From: Chrysogorgia sp. JL179-B06
Taxonomy: Eukaryota > Cnidaria > Anthozoa > Scleralcyonacea > Chrysogorgiidae
Assembly: GCA_035772405.1 (NCBI GenBank)
Contig: JAYKKM010000428.1
Location: 4,548,001-4,612,000 of the forward strand
Direction: 5' to 3'
Length of the DNA: 64,000 bases
Shown: positions 21,704 through 33,072 of the stretch, piece after piece
How the letters are laid out: each line of letters starts with the position of its first letter
Position numbering within the stretch: position 1 is the first letter of the stretch
Notes under the pieces: model-generated
The model's input: only the letters and a program-made list of their open reading frames with translations
Told to the model about the DNA's origin: nothing
Databases searched by the model: none
Made by a program: the position numbers and the translations under genes

Positions 21704-22546
21704 TTATTTCTTCAAAAGCTCAGCCATACGCAAAAAGAATTCTTGATCCCTTCTCCTTGACTCTTCATCAAGTTTCCTTTGCTCCGTCTCCATTTTTATT
21801 AGCAGCTCTTCTGTTCGCGACTGCGCTCTTTCCATCATTTCCATCTGCGAGCCCTGCATTTCCACGAGTTTTCCGGTCAAGTCAACCATGCCAGTAGCTG
21901 CAGTAACTCGACCTTTTTTAGCTTTTCTGCCTGGCTTTTGAGGTACCCTATTCTTTCGTTTCGAGCCTGCCTCTGGAGATGTAGCACTGCTATCGGATTC
22001 CACCGATCCATCAGAGTCTTCCTCTGAATTATTTAATGCGGCTCCACTCGTGTTGGCCGAATCATTACTAGCATCTGATCAGGTTTGACCTGGTCGCTCT
22101 GTATTAGCACTTCGTCAAACGAGTTGTAGTATATGGACTGGTTTTTGGTGACCTTCCCGTTAGGTTATTGTTGCCTTTAGCTTCCTTGTAGGCTTGCTTC
22201 AAATTGCGGATTTTGTCCTTGCACTGTTTTATAGTCTTCGGACTTCCAGCTTTATTCACGGCATTCAGTATTTGACGCTATGTTTCCGTGGCTCTGCTGC
22301 TTTCCGCCTCCTCTATCCGTTCTTTCCATTCGTGGACATTGTCGTGGCATTTTCAGACCACATTGGAAATGCGGCGTGAGAAAACGTTTGTGGTTGCGAA
22401 TGTGGTGAATGAGGGAAATAGGAACCATACTGTGAACCGGCTACGTTCATCCAACTGGATTGTGGAAGGTTATCACCAATATAGGCATGATATGGAAATG
22501 CAGGTTGATTTCCGTTATTCGATGTTGAATTCGGTGTTCTAGACAT
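21704..22546 (-). pseudogene. Harbinger Myb/SANT-like accessory protein, broken
   Basis: Convergent with the transposase fragment, as expected for the second gene of a Harbinger element. Reading from 22546: Met-Ser-Arg and a Pro/Ser/Asn-rich N-terminus, then a trihelix/SANT-like domain recognisable in pieces (KTIKQCKDKIRNLKQAYKEA near 22,200), then a basic stretch (PGRKAKKGRV) and a coiled-coil tail (EQRKLDEESRRRDQEF) ending in LKK at 21704. At least three frameshifts or stops between 22,313 and 22,003 separate the parts. These proteins bring the transposase to the nucleus and DNA ends. Confidence 0.7.
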
Positions 22547-22549
22547 TGT

Positions 22550-23470
22550 AATTGTTTTGGAATTCTTTGTCCCGAGCTGCGCGCCTTTTAATACCTATAC
22601 TTGATCGACGAGAGTGTAAACTCTGCAAGTGCATGAATATTTCGAAATTACCGCTAGGCTTAGATGAAAAATGGATTGAAGTATATGTCAAAGTAGAACA
22701 TTTTGATTGGCCACGTTTCCAATCCACTCGACTTTAAGCAACCTAGCACAGCTCAAGCGCGCGTCTTTGGTCACACTAGCTAGCGCGCTAGAAAGGTGAT
22801 GTGTTGACAGAACGCCCGATTGGTGAGATACAACAGACGCTTCAATGTGTCGTATATATTACAAAAGCGCAATATCGAACATGTACATCTTGATGTTCGT
22901 GAGATCAAGCGCCAGAGATCCACGGAGCGCTTCGAAAACATTCGTTATTACATCAGAAATTTAATTTTAAAAGTACTTCTACATACTCATACAATTCCAT
23001 ACTTTCCAAAAACATTCAGGCGACTCAACGCTTTCTCCCTCTGCGCTTTCTCATATTTAATGTCTGTAGCCTGTATCTGCTGTATTTCAAAAGTTATACA
23101 AGTTAAAGTGCATGTGACATTAGTTTATATTGAAACAAAGCTATACGGTTCAACATAGTTCGCAGTTCGACATTGTTTACATTTAGATATCCAAATTTAA
23201 TACTATCATTGCTACAATATATTAGCTTTTACTTCAATACTTCAATATAAACATTTTACTTCAAATTGCGGTACCGAGGTATCATTCTTTTGCTTACCAG
23301 TACGTTAAACCACACGTGGGCACAGCATGAATTTCGACATTGTCTACAATGATATTAGGATCACAGATTCACAGTACTATAACGGGAGCTCAACGATGTC
23401 AGAAATTTTGGAAACGACTATATCCAGAGCTCAGTATTTTGCCTCAGTTTCCGGTCAGCACTTTTAATTT
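22550..23470. other. Spacer without recognised genes
   Basis: Short open frames on both strands (for example 22,820-23,158) lack any motif. 22,741-22,800 is unusually rich in GCGC and CTAGC. It probably belongs to the Harbinger element's 5' side or to the region flanked by inverted repeats. Confidence 0.4.
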
Positions 23471-23681
23471 ACCAATCCGGTAGCTTGCTACCTTCGCTAC
23501 CCAATTAGTGGCTAGACCAATAGGAAAAGACCTTACGAGAGCTGCTACATTACCGAATATTTCTACATGTGCATTCCAAAGTACATGTATATTTTAGTCA
23601 AGAACGACTATGGTTATGAATTTGGCCCGATCATGTATCTACAACAATCTATTCGTTATAATAATCTATAGGCGACGCACA

Positions 23682-24023
23682 TTTGGAATCCGTAGACGGT
23701 CGGTAGTATCTTTGATGGTCGGTAGCATCTTGGGACTTTTTTACGCGCGCCTATTTTTTTGATAATATTCTAAACCAAACCCTAAAACTAACCCTAAAAA
23801 AGAAAAAAGTAAAGTAAAAATTTAAAAAAAATTTAAAAATTATATACTCACGCAACATTCGAACCCCGCTCTCACAACTAAATATCAATAACACAGACAA
23901 CTCAAGAAATATTTGGTTGATAATCAATATTTATGTAATCCCATTGTACGTAAACTATATATATATAAATAAAAAGATGCTACCGACCACTAAAGATGCT
24001 ACCGACCGTCTACGGATTCCAAA
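23682..24023. mobile_element. 342-bp MITE with ~50-bp inverted repeats
   Basis: TTTGGAATCCGTAGACGGTC at the left end returns inverted at the right end (ends GATTCCAAA). The repeated GGTCGGTAGCATCTT in each arm makes the ends internally repetitive. The interior is AT-rich and holds a few AACCCTAAAA motifs. The flanks share GCGAC-like sequence but no exact target duplication. Confidence 0.75.
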
Positions 24024-24511
24024 TTAGCAGCGGCGACACCAAGTAAACCTTTTAAATAATTTATTCCAATAATACGTAAAGTAAATAATATTATATAACA
24101 CATGAAAAACCCCACATGTTCAGTTTTGCTTTCCTAATGCAAATTATGTACTGTATACATGATGACGTTCGCCAAGCTCAAATCATTAGCCAAAATGTCT
24201 CTCAGCCTATGATTGTTTGTTTCCGATTTGTTGTATATCTGATATAAAATTCTGCTGATTTAGATAAACTTTTACTTCGATTTACTCGGCTAAAATGGCT
24301 TGAATCTTTAATATTGTCGATAAAGATGAACGTATACATGAATACATACATATCCTAATCCATTTACAACATTCGCTTTCGTGTTGTATCGGATATATAT
24401 ATAAATTCTCGCTATCGGCTCGAGCTTGCATATCCGATACAACGCGGCCGCTCATTTTTACAACTATCTATATCTGCTCTATCATTTACGATATTGAGCA
24501 CTCTAGACCAC

Positions 24512-24515
<4 letters not shown>
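24024..24515. other. Spacer without recognised genes
   Basis: No coding or RNA feature. TTGTATCGGATATATATATA and a GATACAACGCGG block near 24,385-24,445 form a weak inverted repeat. Confidence 0.35.

Positions 24516-24565
<50 letters not shown>
24516..24565. repeat. (AT)n microsatellite
   Basis: A short AT run next to the SINE head. Confidence 0.9.
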
Positions 24566-24569
<4 letters not shown>

Positions 24570-24597
24570 CAAATACATATATGGAAAAAGTGACTGC

Positions 24598-24670
24598 CCC
24601 AACCGGGAATCGAACCCTGGTCTCCGACCGAATCAACGTTTCGGCGCTCTGACCTTTGAGCTAACGAGAC
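24598..24670 (-). mobile_element. tRNA-derived SINE head
   Basis: On the minus strand: GTCTCGTTAGCTCAAAGGTC (A box), an anticodon stem CCGAA/TTCGG with loop ACGTTGA, and a perfect B box GGTTCGATTCC. Position 33 is C, not U, and the acceptor stem is poor, so a SINE head is likelier than a tRNA-Asn gene. Its flank (GTCAAATACATA...GGAAAAAGTGACTGCC) is repeated at 24,872-24,908 without the head, so the element occurs in pieces here. Confidence 0.6.
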
Positions 24671-24918
24671 ACGGTCAGAACACTCAGTGATTTGCCATAT
24701 ACATATTAAATTCGCCGCTTTCACTTAACACCAACAGGCAGACATCGCATCTAACCATAATGTGGAGAAAGGCCTCTCGAGCGCACTTCCCAAAGTAGCG
24801 AAGCGATACACAACTTCTTGTATACAGAGGGCTTTAATAATAATTAATTGATATATGAGAGGATTTAATATTGTCAAATACATAATATATGGAAAAAGTG
24901 ACTGCCTCTCATATATCA

Positions 24919-25287
<369 letters not shown>

Positions 25288-25358
25288 CAACGTTTTCTTC
25301 ATTCCAGGCACTCGTGTTTTAGAATCTTATCACTATCCGATACTGATAACAATGAAGT

Positions 25359-26378
25359 TCAAGGGAAGATCTTTTTAACTATTTTCAGACCTTCTCTTTG
25401 CAGTGTTTTGTTTGCCCAGAAAAAAATCAAGCAATTTAATGTTGAGTTCATCGCCACGAGTGATACCGTCCAAATTTTCACTTGCACTACGCCATCGATT
25501 GTCTTAAGTCGTTTTCTCCATATTGCTAAGACTACTGCGTTTGGTAAATGGCAAAAAAGACTGCAAAAAACGACGAGCAAGTATGTCTTTGCCAGTATTA
25601 ATTCAGTAAGAAACGAGGATGACTTTGTTGAAAATATACTTCTTCGCTGCCTAGATTCCTTTAAGGTTTGTTCTTCTTGTACATTATCCTTTATATCTTT
25701 TGTTTTCCGCTTTCTTGCCACGTAAAATATCGAAATGTAAACGAAAAATGTTGCGAGACAGATAACCAACGAAACTAATGTCACGAAAAGTTGGATTTTA
25801 AGTTCCAAAATGGGAGCAATGCCTGTTACAATACAAACGAGCCACAACAAACATGAAAATATGAGACACCTTTTCTTTGTTACATTGTTTATATGGAAGA
25901 CTGGATGGACTATGGCAAAATATCTTTCCATATTCATGACAAAAAAGGTCATGATAGACATTCCTGAAAGTATTACCGCCGATGTCTGGTAGAACATCTT
26001 ATAGAAACATTTGGACGTTTCTGTTATTTCTGTTATTGAATTTACCAGGTGTAATGGATGAACGATTATCGAGACGCACAAATCGATGGATGATAAAACC
26101 ATTATCATGAAATATGATACCTTTCTTCTCAATTTTGGTGTTTTCCAGAACACATAGATGACAAGTGAATTGAGGAGTGTCCCAAGAATTGAAAATATGG
26201 CGTTAACTATACAACTCACCACACTGTTGATAATGTAGGACGTTGATGGTGAACGAACCACGTATGTTAAATAGCAATTTTCAACAGGATCGAAGGAATC
26301 CGCGTTGCGGGTTGTGTTGACAAGCATAATTCTCTGCACGTTAACGTAATTGGTGATCTTTGGTCTATTTGATTGCAA
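25359..26378 (-). CDS. Class A (rhodopsin-like) G-protein-coupled receptor
   Basis: An intact, intronless 339-residue frame with seven hydrophobic segments. The N-terminus has a glycosylation site (NTT, about residue 21). TM1 has LLNSLVIY (N1.50). TM2 has SSIDL (D2.50). C of KCFYKM is the TM3 disulfide cysteine. The DRY motif is MERY followed by FAIVHP. ECL2 is very short with no obvious cysteine partner, as in melanocortin/adenosine-like receptors. ICL3 is basic ([14 protein letters not shown]). TM6 has FCHLP instead of CWxP. TM7 has [11 protein letters not shown], where NPxxY has lost its Pro and Tyr. The C-tail is short and basic. It probably sits in the plasma membrane and couples to G proteins; the ligand is unknown. 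The style matches the large single-exon receptor families of cnidarians. An upstream CDS extension is not needed. Confidence 0.85.
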   Translation of the reverse strand: MQSNRPKITNYVNVQRIMLVNTTRNADSFDPVENCYLTYVVRSPSTSYIINSVVSCIVNAIFSILGTLLNSLVIYVFWKTPKLRRKVSYFMIMVLSSIDLCVSIIVHPLHLVNSITEITETSKCFYKMFYQTSAVILSGMSIMTFFVMNMERYFAIVHPVFHINNVTKKRCLIFSCLLWLVCIVTGIAPILELKIQLFVTLVSLVICLATFFVYISIFYVARKRKTKDIKDNVQEEQTLKESRQRRSIFSTKSSSFLTELILAKTYLLVVFCSLFCHLPNAVVLAIWRKRLKTIDGVVQVKIWTVSLVAMNSTLNCLIFFWANKTLQREGLKIVKKIFP

Positions 26379-28235
26379 CGATTTACCGAGGACGCGTTAT
26401 GTTCTGCTATCTCAAAGCTTGTATATACGATACTGTACTTCCTGCTTCCGTGTATTTTCTTATCCTGAGGTTTTCAAGCATGCGTGCATGTCGCACGAAA
26501 AACTTTTATTCATAAATTTCACTTTCAAAATGATATAACTGAATGATTTCATTTCCAGGAAATAGTCACCAACCTTTATGTTGTTTTTCGCATTAGAAAT
26601 GAAATCATTAGAAACGAAAATTATAGTGACGTTTAATTTGAATATAATATTAATGAAATTAATTAGTTCGGTCATAGCCGTATTTTGTAGAACAAAATAC
26701 TTATTTATACGTTGTGCGGAGTAATAATACAAACGTATGGGAAAACGCAGATAACTTGCCCAAAATGTTTTGAAATGGTAAATTGCAGACCATGATGCGC
26801 AAGAGGATTGAACAATATGTGAGTTTTAGTGATATAAACATGCAAGTACCTGTACAATGAATTTAAAGGAATTTCTGAACACAATTGCAGTATTGAAATT
26901 CAGGTGAGAAATTAAATCAAATTTTCACGAAATCGTTATTAAATTATTGTTAAATATTATGAGTTGTTTTGAGCTAGCAATCTTACGTCATAATTTAAAT
27001 TGAACTAAATCAAACTACACAAATTAAGCAAATAGAAAAGTAACTGGAACGAGTTATTACAAAATTGAAATTGAATGTGAATAAAAGGTTTTGAAATTTT
27101 CTCCAGAATTCTTGAATATAGAAACTGTATTACAGTCGATATGGTAACTGAGATATATGATATTGATAGTTTAATTGAGAGTGCAAGAACAATATACTAA
27201 TGGCACCTGGCAGTGAATAAAATGGTTCATTATCTGTTGTCATAAATACATCACCAGCAAAGGAGTCACTATATTGTAAATGATATAGACTTTGTTATGA
27301 ATTGAAATAATTTCTGGTACATCGGTTAATAACAGAAAATCTTTATTATATAATTTTTACACAGTATAAAGAGTATTTCTAATATAAAAAATATAGTATT
27401 CAAGAATGGTGAATCCCAAGTGTTAATATGTTTAAGTTCATTGTGTATATTGCAGTTAATGACATGGCTATACATTATTTACCAGTATTTTGTCGAAATT
27501 GTCTCGAATTCCCTTGGCTAAAATCTGCAACAACTGTCTCATTTGGGTCAACTAAATCATACACTGTGGGTACAGGGTTTTCTTCAACATAATTTGACAT
27601 TCTCAACATCAATGGAACATATACTCGTTGTTTTATATATCGTCTTTAATGTTGGCAAATAAAGTAAACAAAAGTAACATAACAGTAGCATTACAAAATA
27701 TACAGTGATAAATCGGATAAAAAATGAACAGATCGCAAAATAGCAAAATATCTAATATCAACATTAATGTATAGGTGGTCTTAGGTTAACGAAATTTCTT
27801 AACGAAATTTTGCCGAAATTGAAAAATGATTGAAATTCTGGCATTAATGACGTTTACCTTCTCTCGCAATGTCTGTATATAGGAGATGAGTCGAAGAATC
27901 TTGAGAGACGTTCCCCAAGCTGATCTCATGATTCTGACACACAAAGGCCGATATAAAACGGCAACGTGAACTTCGACTCCCTAAACTATGGTACTTTTTT
28001 AAAATCGACTTTTTAATAGGCCTACTATATGTTTTATTGAAATTTGCATACTTTGAGACGGTTGTCAAAACATCCAGCATGTTCTCATTCTTGCGACAAA
28101 AGAGAAAGGCGAGACCAATTGACCATGTAAATAACTTAATTTGATATCCTGAGTCCTGACAAACAAACGCTTGATATTGAATTTGAACAAAACGGTGGTA
28201 TGATTTGGTGAGACCGTCCATTAAAACATTATTAA
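26379..28235. other. Gene-free AT-rich spacer upstream of the GPCR
   Basis: No feature can be supported. The longest frame (27,844-28,221, minus, 125 codons) has no recognisable motif and biased composition. Promoter elements of the GPCR would lie just right of 26,378, but none stands out. Confidence 0.4.
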
Positions 28236-28239
28236 ATTC

Positions 28240-28465
28240 CGTCAGTGTAATTGCATTAAGGACTGGAATGCTCTATCATTTGATGTAAGAAATAGCACTA
28301 CCATCGCTACTTTCAAGTCTAATTTTTTTAACATCTCAACCCTGTAATCTGACGGCCACCCTATTGAATTATATTGTATATGTTTAGTTAATTTATATTT
28401 ATAATTATGTGTTAGGATCCCTTTGAAAACCATTGTAATAATGAATAGGGCTTCCTAATAAAAGA
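28240..28465 (+). pseudogene. 3' end of a LINE
   Basis: The plus strand reads IKDWNALSFDVRNSTTIATF followed by KSNFFN. This resembles the W/R-N-x-L-P...Fk motif that ends many LINE reverse transcriptase proteins. An AT-rich stretch with CCTAATAAAAG follows. Only the last ~50 codons are present. Confidence 0.45.
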
Positions 28466-28680
28466 TTAGTTATCACTACTGAAATGAGTAGGTAATAACG
28501 TGTTTCCTTTAGCTTTGTGCTCAGTCAAATTATACAATCAGTCGGTTTCTTATTTTGGTTTGTTTATTTGTCATTATCGCCATGGCCCGATCCTCTATGC
28601 CGCATTTGATGTATCTTTATCACATTGAATTCGGAGTTCACAATTTTTTATATTAATTATTTTGATTTAATATACATACA

Positions 28681-28735
28681 TAAGAAGGTTACGGATTCGA
28701 TTCCCGTCAGGGACTCAGAAAATTGTTCTGAGGTA
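28681..28735 (+). mobile_element. tRNA-derived SINE fragment (B box only)
   Basis: GGTTACGGATTCGATTCCCG is followed by TCAGGGACTC, the T arm and acceptor 3' strand of a tRNA-like head. No A box lies upstream. Confidence 0.45.
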
Positions 28736-28862
28736 TGTAGGCTTGATGCATATCTACACATATATATTACATATAATTTCACAAGCCGTCACTTCACCAG
28801 TTCTAATAATATATATATATATATATATAGTTATAGCAGAGATTTACCGCGCGAAAATCTTA

Positions 28863-29540
28863 AACGTAAAATGAATATTAGAGCGCAGATCAAAATTCGA
28901 ATGTGGAGAGCCATCTCATAACAAACATGGAACAAACAAGAAACAAATTTTAAGTGACATTGAAGGCTGAGACAGTTATTCAAAGCCGCGACTCCCATGT
29001 GTTCCGAGATGCGCGTGTGTAAATGACGGCGGTTTGCCCAAAATAAAAGGGAAACGTTACTGAGCACGCCATTTATCCCGGTCAGCGGCAAGCAATCGAT
29101 TAGGGACAGTAATATCACTAACCTCAAAAAACCTTATCAAGAAAAACCAACGGTCGAAACAACGGTCGAAGAAAACAGTAGGGTAACCATTGTTAACAAG
29201 GAAACCTTTAAGTTTAATGACTTCCGAGTGAAAAATTTGGTAGGATGTGCAAATCTTAAAATAACGATCAAGCAACGTGTATATCAGCCCACGTTTAAAA
29301 GATAAAGGAATAAAACTATCAAAATTAGGGAAAAGACCCGTAAATGTAGGCTAACAATATACGGAAGTGGAAAAGCCATCGGTACGATCTATAGAGACAT
29401 CTAAAAGCGAAGAGTTTTGTTTACCTCTACGTCACTAGTAAACTTGATATTACTATGATTCATGTCATAGTTTTTTCAACGTTATTAGCGTGGTGCTATA
29501 ACGCTAAGGTCGTGAGTTCGATACTCCCACAGGCAAAGAT
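28863..29540 (+). repeat. Duplicated segment, copy 2
   Basis: Paralogue of 13,097-13,855. It lacks the 170-bp MITE and several short stretches but has an extra ~120-bp stretch near 29,270-29,390. It leads into tRNA block 2 as copy 1 leads into block 1. Confidence 0.8.
29487..29534 (+). pseudogene. tRNA-Ile remnant, 5' truncated
   Basis: Starts in the anticodon arm (CTATAA loop, one base short) and keeps AAGGTCGTGAGTTCG and ACTCCCACAGG. Same truncation as 13,801. Confidence 0.7.
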
Positions 29541-29625
29541 TTTATTGGATTATAATTCTCTAATATTTATAGCACATTATTTTCCATCTGTATGAAAGCA
29601 GTCAATTTGGGGATGATGAACACAG

Positions 29626-29700
29626 GCATTGTAGTCTAATGGATAAGGCATCTGACTTCGGATAAAGAGATTCCAGGTTCGAGACTTGGTATAGGGTCGT
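29626..29700 (+). pseudogene. tRNA-Arg (UCG) pseudogene
   Basis: The UCG loop (CTTCGGA) is kept, but the anticodon stem 3' strand is TAAAG, the T stem 3' strand is ACTTGG, and two extra bases lie in the acceptor. Confidence 0.75.
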
Positions 29701-29951
29701 ATGACGGATGTGACTTTTTTCTCGTGTTATGGAAATAATTGCAGTGTTGTTTTTGTCATTGTTTTCGAAGTGTCGTTTTACCGTAATTTAATGGTACCCT
29801 GTACTTTGAAATGTTGTTAAATTCAAGAGCTTCCTACCAACAATGTAAAAATAAATTTGATGGAAATATCTGCAGAATATATCAATAGAATTATTGTTTT
29901 GCAACATTAAGAATGACACTTTTCAAATTGACGTTATTTGTAACTTGTCGT

Positions 29952-30019
29952 ACTTGTTAGCTCAGACGGTAGAGCGTGTTGCTAATAACGCTAGGCTAAC
30001 ATTGTGAGTTAGATCCTAG
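29952..30019 (+). pseudogene. tRNA-Ile (AAU), 3' truncated
   Basis: Good from TTGTTAGCTCAGACGGTAG through the CTAATAA loop, then the same inserted GCTAACAT as 13,801. It breaks off in the T arm (GTTAGATCCTAGACGG). Confidence 0.7.
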
Positions 30020-30131
30020 ACGGTAAAACGTCTTTTTATTGAAATATTTAAATTTAAAAAGATCTATTTTGAAAAGAATGACAACAACAACACTGCAACG
30101 ATTTCCAGAGAAAAAGGTTACAACCGTCCTA

Positions 30132-30204
30132 CGACCCTACCAACACTCGAACCTGGAATCTTCTGATCCGAAGTCAGATGCCTTATCCGTTAGGCCACAG
30201 GGCC
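30132..30204 (-). tRNA. tRNA-Arg (UCG)
   Basis: Consensus except for the T stem 3' strand GTTGG (from CCAACAC on the plus strand), which leaves one G-G mismatch and one G-U. Acceptor, D and anticodon arms pair. Confidence 0.7.
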
Positions 30205-30304
30205 TGTGTTGATGGGTAATCTGCAACTTGACTGCTTTCATACAGATGGAAAATAATGTGTTATAAATGTTAGAGAAGAATAATCCAAAAATAATCCAAA
30301 ATCG

Positions 30305-30377
30305 TGGCCTGTGGGAGGATCGAACTCACGACCTTAGCGTTATTAGCACCACGATCTGCCGACTGAGCTAACAGGCC
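30305..30377 (-). tRNA. tRNA-Ile (AAU), D-arm change
   Basis: Acceptor GGCCTGT/ACAGGCC perfect; anticodon stem TGGTG/CGCTA with loop CTAATAA; discriminator A. The D stem 3' strand is GATC for GAGC, and the T stem GTGAG/CTCCC has the family's common U-C mismatch. The Pol III stop CGATTTT follows 2-3 nt after the 3' end. Confidence 0.6.
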
Positions 30378-30691
30378 CGTCTGAAAAAAAGGGTTTAAAT
30401 AGTACGACAAGTTCAAAATAACGTCATTTTAGAACATGTCATTCTTAATGTTGCAAAAAATCAATTATAATTGATATATTCCGGAGATTTTTCCGTCAAA
30501 TTGATTTTTAAAATGTTGGTACGAAGCTCTTGAATCTAAGGACATTTCCAAATACAGGATGCCATTAAATTATTGTAAAACGCCTTTTTTATTGAAATAT
30601 TTAAATTTAAAAAGATCTACTTCAAAAAACAATGATAAGAACAACACTGCAATGATTTCCATAGCCCGAGAAAAAGATTACAACCGTCCTG

Positions 30692-30764
30692 CGATCCTAC
30701 CAGAACTCGAACCTGGAATCTTCTGATCCGAAGTCAGACGCCTTATCCATTAGGCCACAGGCCC
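30692..30764 (-). tRNA. tRNA-Arg (UCG), acceptor mismatch
   Basis: 5' strand GGGCCTG against TAGGATC leaves mismatches in the acceptor. The T stem is CCAGG/TCTGG. Anticodon arm intact. Possibly inactive. Confidence 0.55.
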
Positions 30765-30815
30765 TGTGTTGATCGGTAATCCGCAACTTAACTGCTTTCA
30801 TACAGATGGAAAATA

Positions 30816-30875
30816 ATCGAACTCACGACCTTACCGTTATTAGCACCACGCTCTACCGACTGAGCTAACATATCC
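30816..30875 (-). pseudogene. tRNA-Ile (AAU), 3' end deleted
   Basis: D and anticodon arms are good (loop CTAATAA). The T arm stops at TTCGATTA and the acceptor 3' strand is missing. A deletion has fused it to the flank of the neighbouring tRNA-Arg. Confidence 0.75.
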
Positions 30876-31186
30876 TTCTGAGGAAAACGGTTTAAATAGT
30901 ACGACAAGTTCAAAATAACGTCATTTCAGAACATGTCATTCTTAATGTTACAAAAATTAATTCTAATTTATATATTCCGGAGATTATTCCGTCAAATTGT
31001 TTTTTAAAATGTTGGTACGAAGCTCTTGAATCTAAGAACATTTTCAAATACAGGATGCCACTACATTATTGTAAAACGTCTTTTTTATTGAAATATTTAA
31101 ATTTAAAAAGATCTACTTTAAAAATAATGACAAGAACAACACTCCAATGATTTCCATAGCCCGAGAAAAAGATTACAACCGTCCTA

Positions 31187-31259
31187 CGACCCTACCAGGA
31201 CTCAAACCAGGAATCTTCTGATCCGAAGTCAGTCGCCTTATCCATTAGGCCACAAGGCA
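31187..31259 (-). pseudogene. tRNA-Arg (UCG), multiple stem changes
   Basis: Anticodon stem ACTGA/TCAGA and T stem CCTGG/CCTGG each have a mismatch. The T loop is TTTGAGT, altering the B box. Confidence 0.65.
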
Positions 31260-31484
31260 TGTGTTGAGCGGTAGTCCGCAACTTGACTGCAAACTTGATT
31301 TTTAAAATGTTGGTACGAAGCTCTTGCATTTAAGGACATTTCAAAATACAGGATGCCATTAAATTATGGTAAAACGTCTTTTTTATTGAAATATTTAAAT
31401 TTAAAAAGTTCTACTTTGAAAATAATGACAAGAACAACACTCCAATGATTTCCATAGCCCGAGAAAATGATTACAACCGTCCCA

Positions 31485-31557
31485 CGACCCTACCAGGACT
31501 CGAACCTGGAATCTTCTGATCCGAAGACGGACGCATTATGCATTAGGCAACAGGGCC
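31485..31557 (-). pseudogene. tRNA-Arg (UCG), broken anticodon stem
   Basis: Anticodon stem TCCGT/TCAGA has two mismatches. The D arm (GCCTAATGCATAATGC) has lost a conserved G. T arm and acceptor are normal. Confidence 0.65.
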
Positions 31558-31649
31558 TGCGTTGATCGGTAATCCGCAACTTGACTGCTTTCATACAGAT
31601 GGAAAATAATGTGTTATAAATGTTAGAGATGAATAATCCAATAAAATCG

Positions 31650-31722
31650 TGGCCTGTGGGAGGATCGAACTCACGACCTTAGCGTTATTAGCACCACGCT
31701 CTACCGACTGAGATAACAGGCC
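31650..31722 (-). tRNA. tRNA-Ile (AAU)
   Basis: Acceptor and anticodon arms are consensus. The D stem begins TCTC rather than GCTC (one mismatch) and the T stem has the common U-C mismatch. CGATTTT follows as terminator. Confidence 0.65.
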
Positions 31723-31994
31723 CGTCTGAAAAAGGGGTTTAAATACTACGACAAGTTCAAAATAACGTCATTTTAGAACATGTAATTCTTAATGTTGCAC
31801 TATCTTAATTCTAATTGATATATTTCGAGATTATTTCGTCAAATTGATTTTTAAAAAGTTGGTACGAAGCTCTTGCATTTAAGGACATTTCAAAATACAG
31901 GATGCCATTAAATTATTGTAAAACGTCTTTTTTGTTGAAATATTTAAAATTAAAAATATCTCCATAGACAGAGAAAAAGATCACAACAGCACTA

Positions 31995-32067
31995 CGACCC
32001 TACCAGGACTCGAACCTGGAATCTTCTGATCCGAAGTCAGACGCCTTATCCATTAGGCCACAGGGCC
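31995..32067 (-). tRNA. tRNA-Arg (UCG), consensus copy
   Basis: All four stems pair: GGCCCTG/TAGGGTC, GCC/GGC, TCTGA/TCAGA, CCAGG/CCTGG; loop CTTCGGA; discriminator G. Identical to the copy at 57,357. A and B boxes intact. A T run (TTTTTCTC on the minus strand) lies about 17 nt after the 3' end. One of the best candidates for an active gene. Confidence 0.9.
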
Positions 32068-32159
32068 TTTGTTGAGCGGAAGGCCGCAACTTGACTGCTT
32101 TCATACAGTTGGAAAATAATGTGTCATAAATGTTAGAGAAGAATAATCCAATAAAATCG

Positions 32160-32232
32160 TGGTCTGTGGGAGGATCGAACGCACGACCTTAACGTTATTA
32201 GCACCACACTCTACCGACTGAGCTAACAGGTC
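32160..32232 (-). tRNA. tRNA-Ile (AAU), minor changes
   Basis: Starts GACCTGT, with U-A/G-C compensation partly kept by the 3' strand ACAGACC. Anticodon arm TGGTG/CGTTA. The T stem GTGCG/CTCCC is weak. CGATTTT terminator. Confidence 0.55.
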
Positions 32233-32545
32233 CTTCTGAAGAAAGGGGTTTAAATAGTACGACAAGTTCAAAATAACATTATTTTAGAAGATGTCATTCT
32301 TAAAGTTGAAAAACATTAATTCCAATTGATATATTCCGGAGATATTTCCGTCAAATTGTTTTTTAAAATGTTGGTACGAAGCTCTTGGATCTAAGGACAT
32401 TTCCAAATACAGGATGCCACTAAATTATTGTAAAACGCCTTTTTATTGAAATATTTAAATTTGAAAAGATCTACTTCAAAAACAATGACAAGAACAACAA
32501 TGCAATGATTTCCATTGCCCGAGAAAAAGGTTTCCGATCAACACA

Positions 32546-32618
32546 GGCCCTGTGGCCTAATGGATAAGGCGTCTGACTCCTAATCAGAAGATTCCAGGTT
32601 CGAGTCCTGGTAGGGTCG
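32546..32618 (+). tRNA. tRNA-Arg (CCU), consensus copy
   Basis: Identical in body to tRNA-Arg(UCG) at 31,995. The anticodon loop differs at only three positions (34, 36, 37: CTCCTAA against CTTCGGA). All stems pair. Confidence 0.9.
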
Positions 32619-32634
32619 TAGGACGGTTGTGACA

Positions 32635-32639
32635 TTTTT
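32635..32639 (+). terminator. Pol III T-run terminator
   Basis: TTTTT 17 nt after the 3' end of the tRNA-Arg at 32,546. The same spacing and context (GACATTTTTCTGGGG) follow the other plus-strand CCU copies at 13,948 and 53,241. Confidence 0.65.
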
Positions 32640-32931
32640 CTGGGGCTATGGAAATCATTGCTGTGTTGTTCTTGTCATTGTTTTCGAAGTAGATCTTTTC
32701 AAATTTATATTTTCGGTACAAAAGTCGTTTTACAATAATTTAATGGCATGCTGTATTTTGAAATGTCCTTATGTTCAAGAGCTTCGTACCAACATTTTTA
32801 AAATCAATATAATGGAAATATCTCAAGAATATATCAATTAGAATTAATGTTTTTGCAACATTAAGAACGGCACTTTTCAAATTGACGTTACTTTCAACTT
32901 GTAGTACTATTTACAACACATTTTTAAGAAG

Positions 32932-32974
32932 GGCCTGTTAGCTCAGTGGTTAGAGCGTCGATCCCCACTGGCCA
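32932..32974 (+). pseudogene. tRNA-Ile lacking the anticodon arm
   Basis: Same deletion junction (GAGCG|TCGATCC) as 14,339, with further change in the acceptor 3' strand (CACTGGCCA). Confidence 0.8.
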
Positions 32975-33072
32975 AGATTATTCATTTATTGGATTATTCT
33001 TCTGTAACATTTATAGCACATTATTTCCCATCTGTATGAAAGCAGTCAAGTTGCGTATTACCGACCAACACA

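Noticed and set aside
23760..23830. Telomere-like CCCTAA repeats
   Set aside because: Only a few imperfect AACCCTAAAA motifs inside a MITE; no array.
24598..24670. tRNA-Asn gene
   Set aside because: C at position 33 and an unpaired acceptor stem; flanking sequence is dispersed as a repeat.
27844..28221. 125-codon minus-strand frame
   Set aside because: No motif, biased composition and no neighbouring splice signals; not distinguishable from chance.
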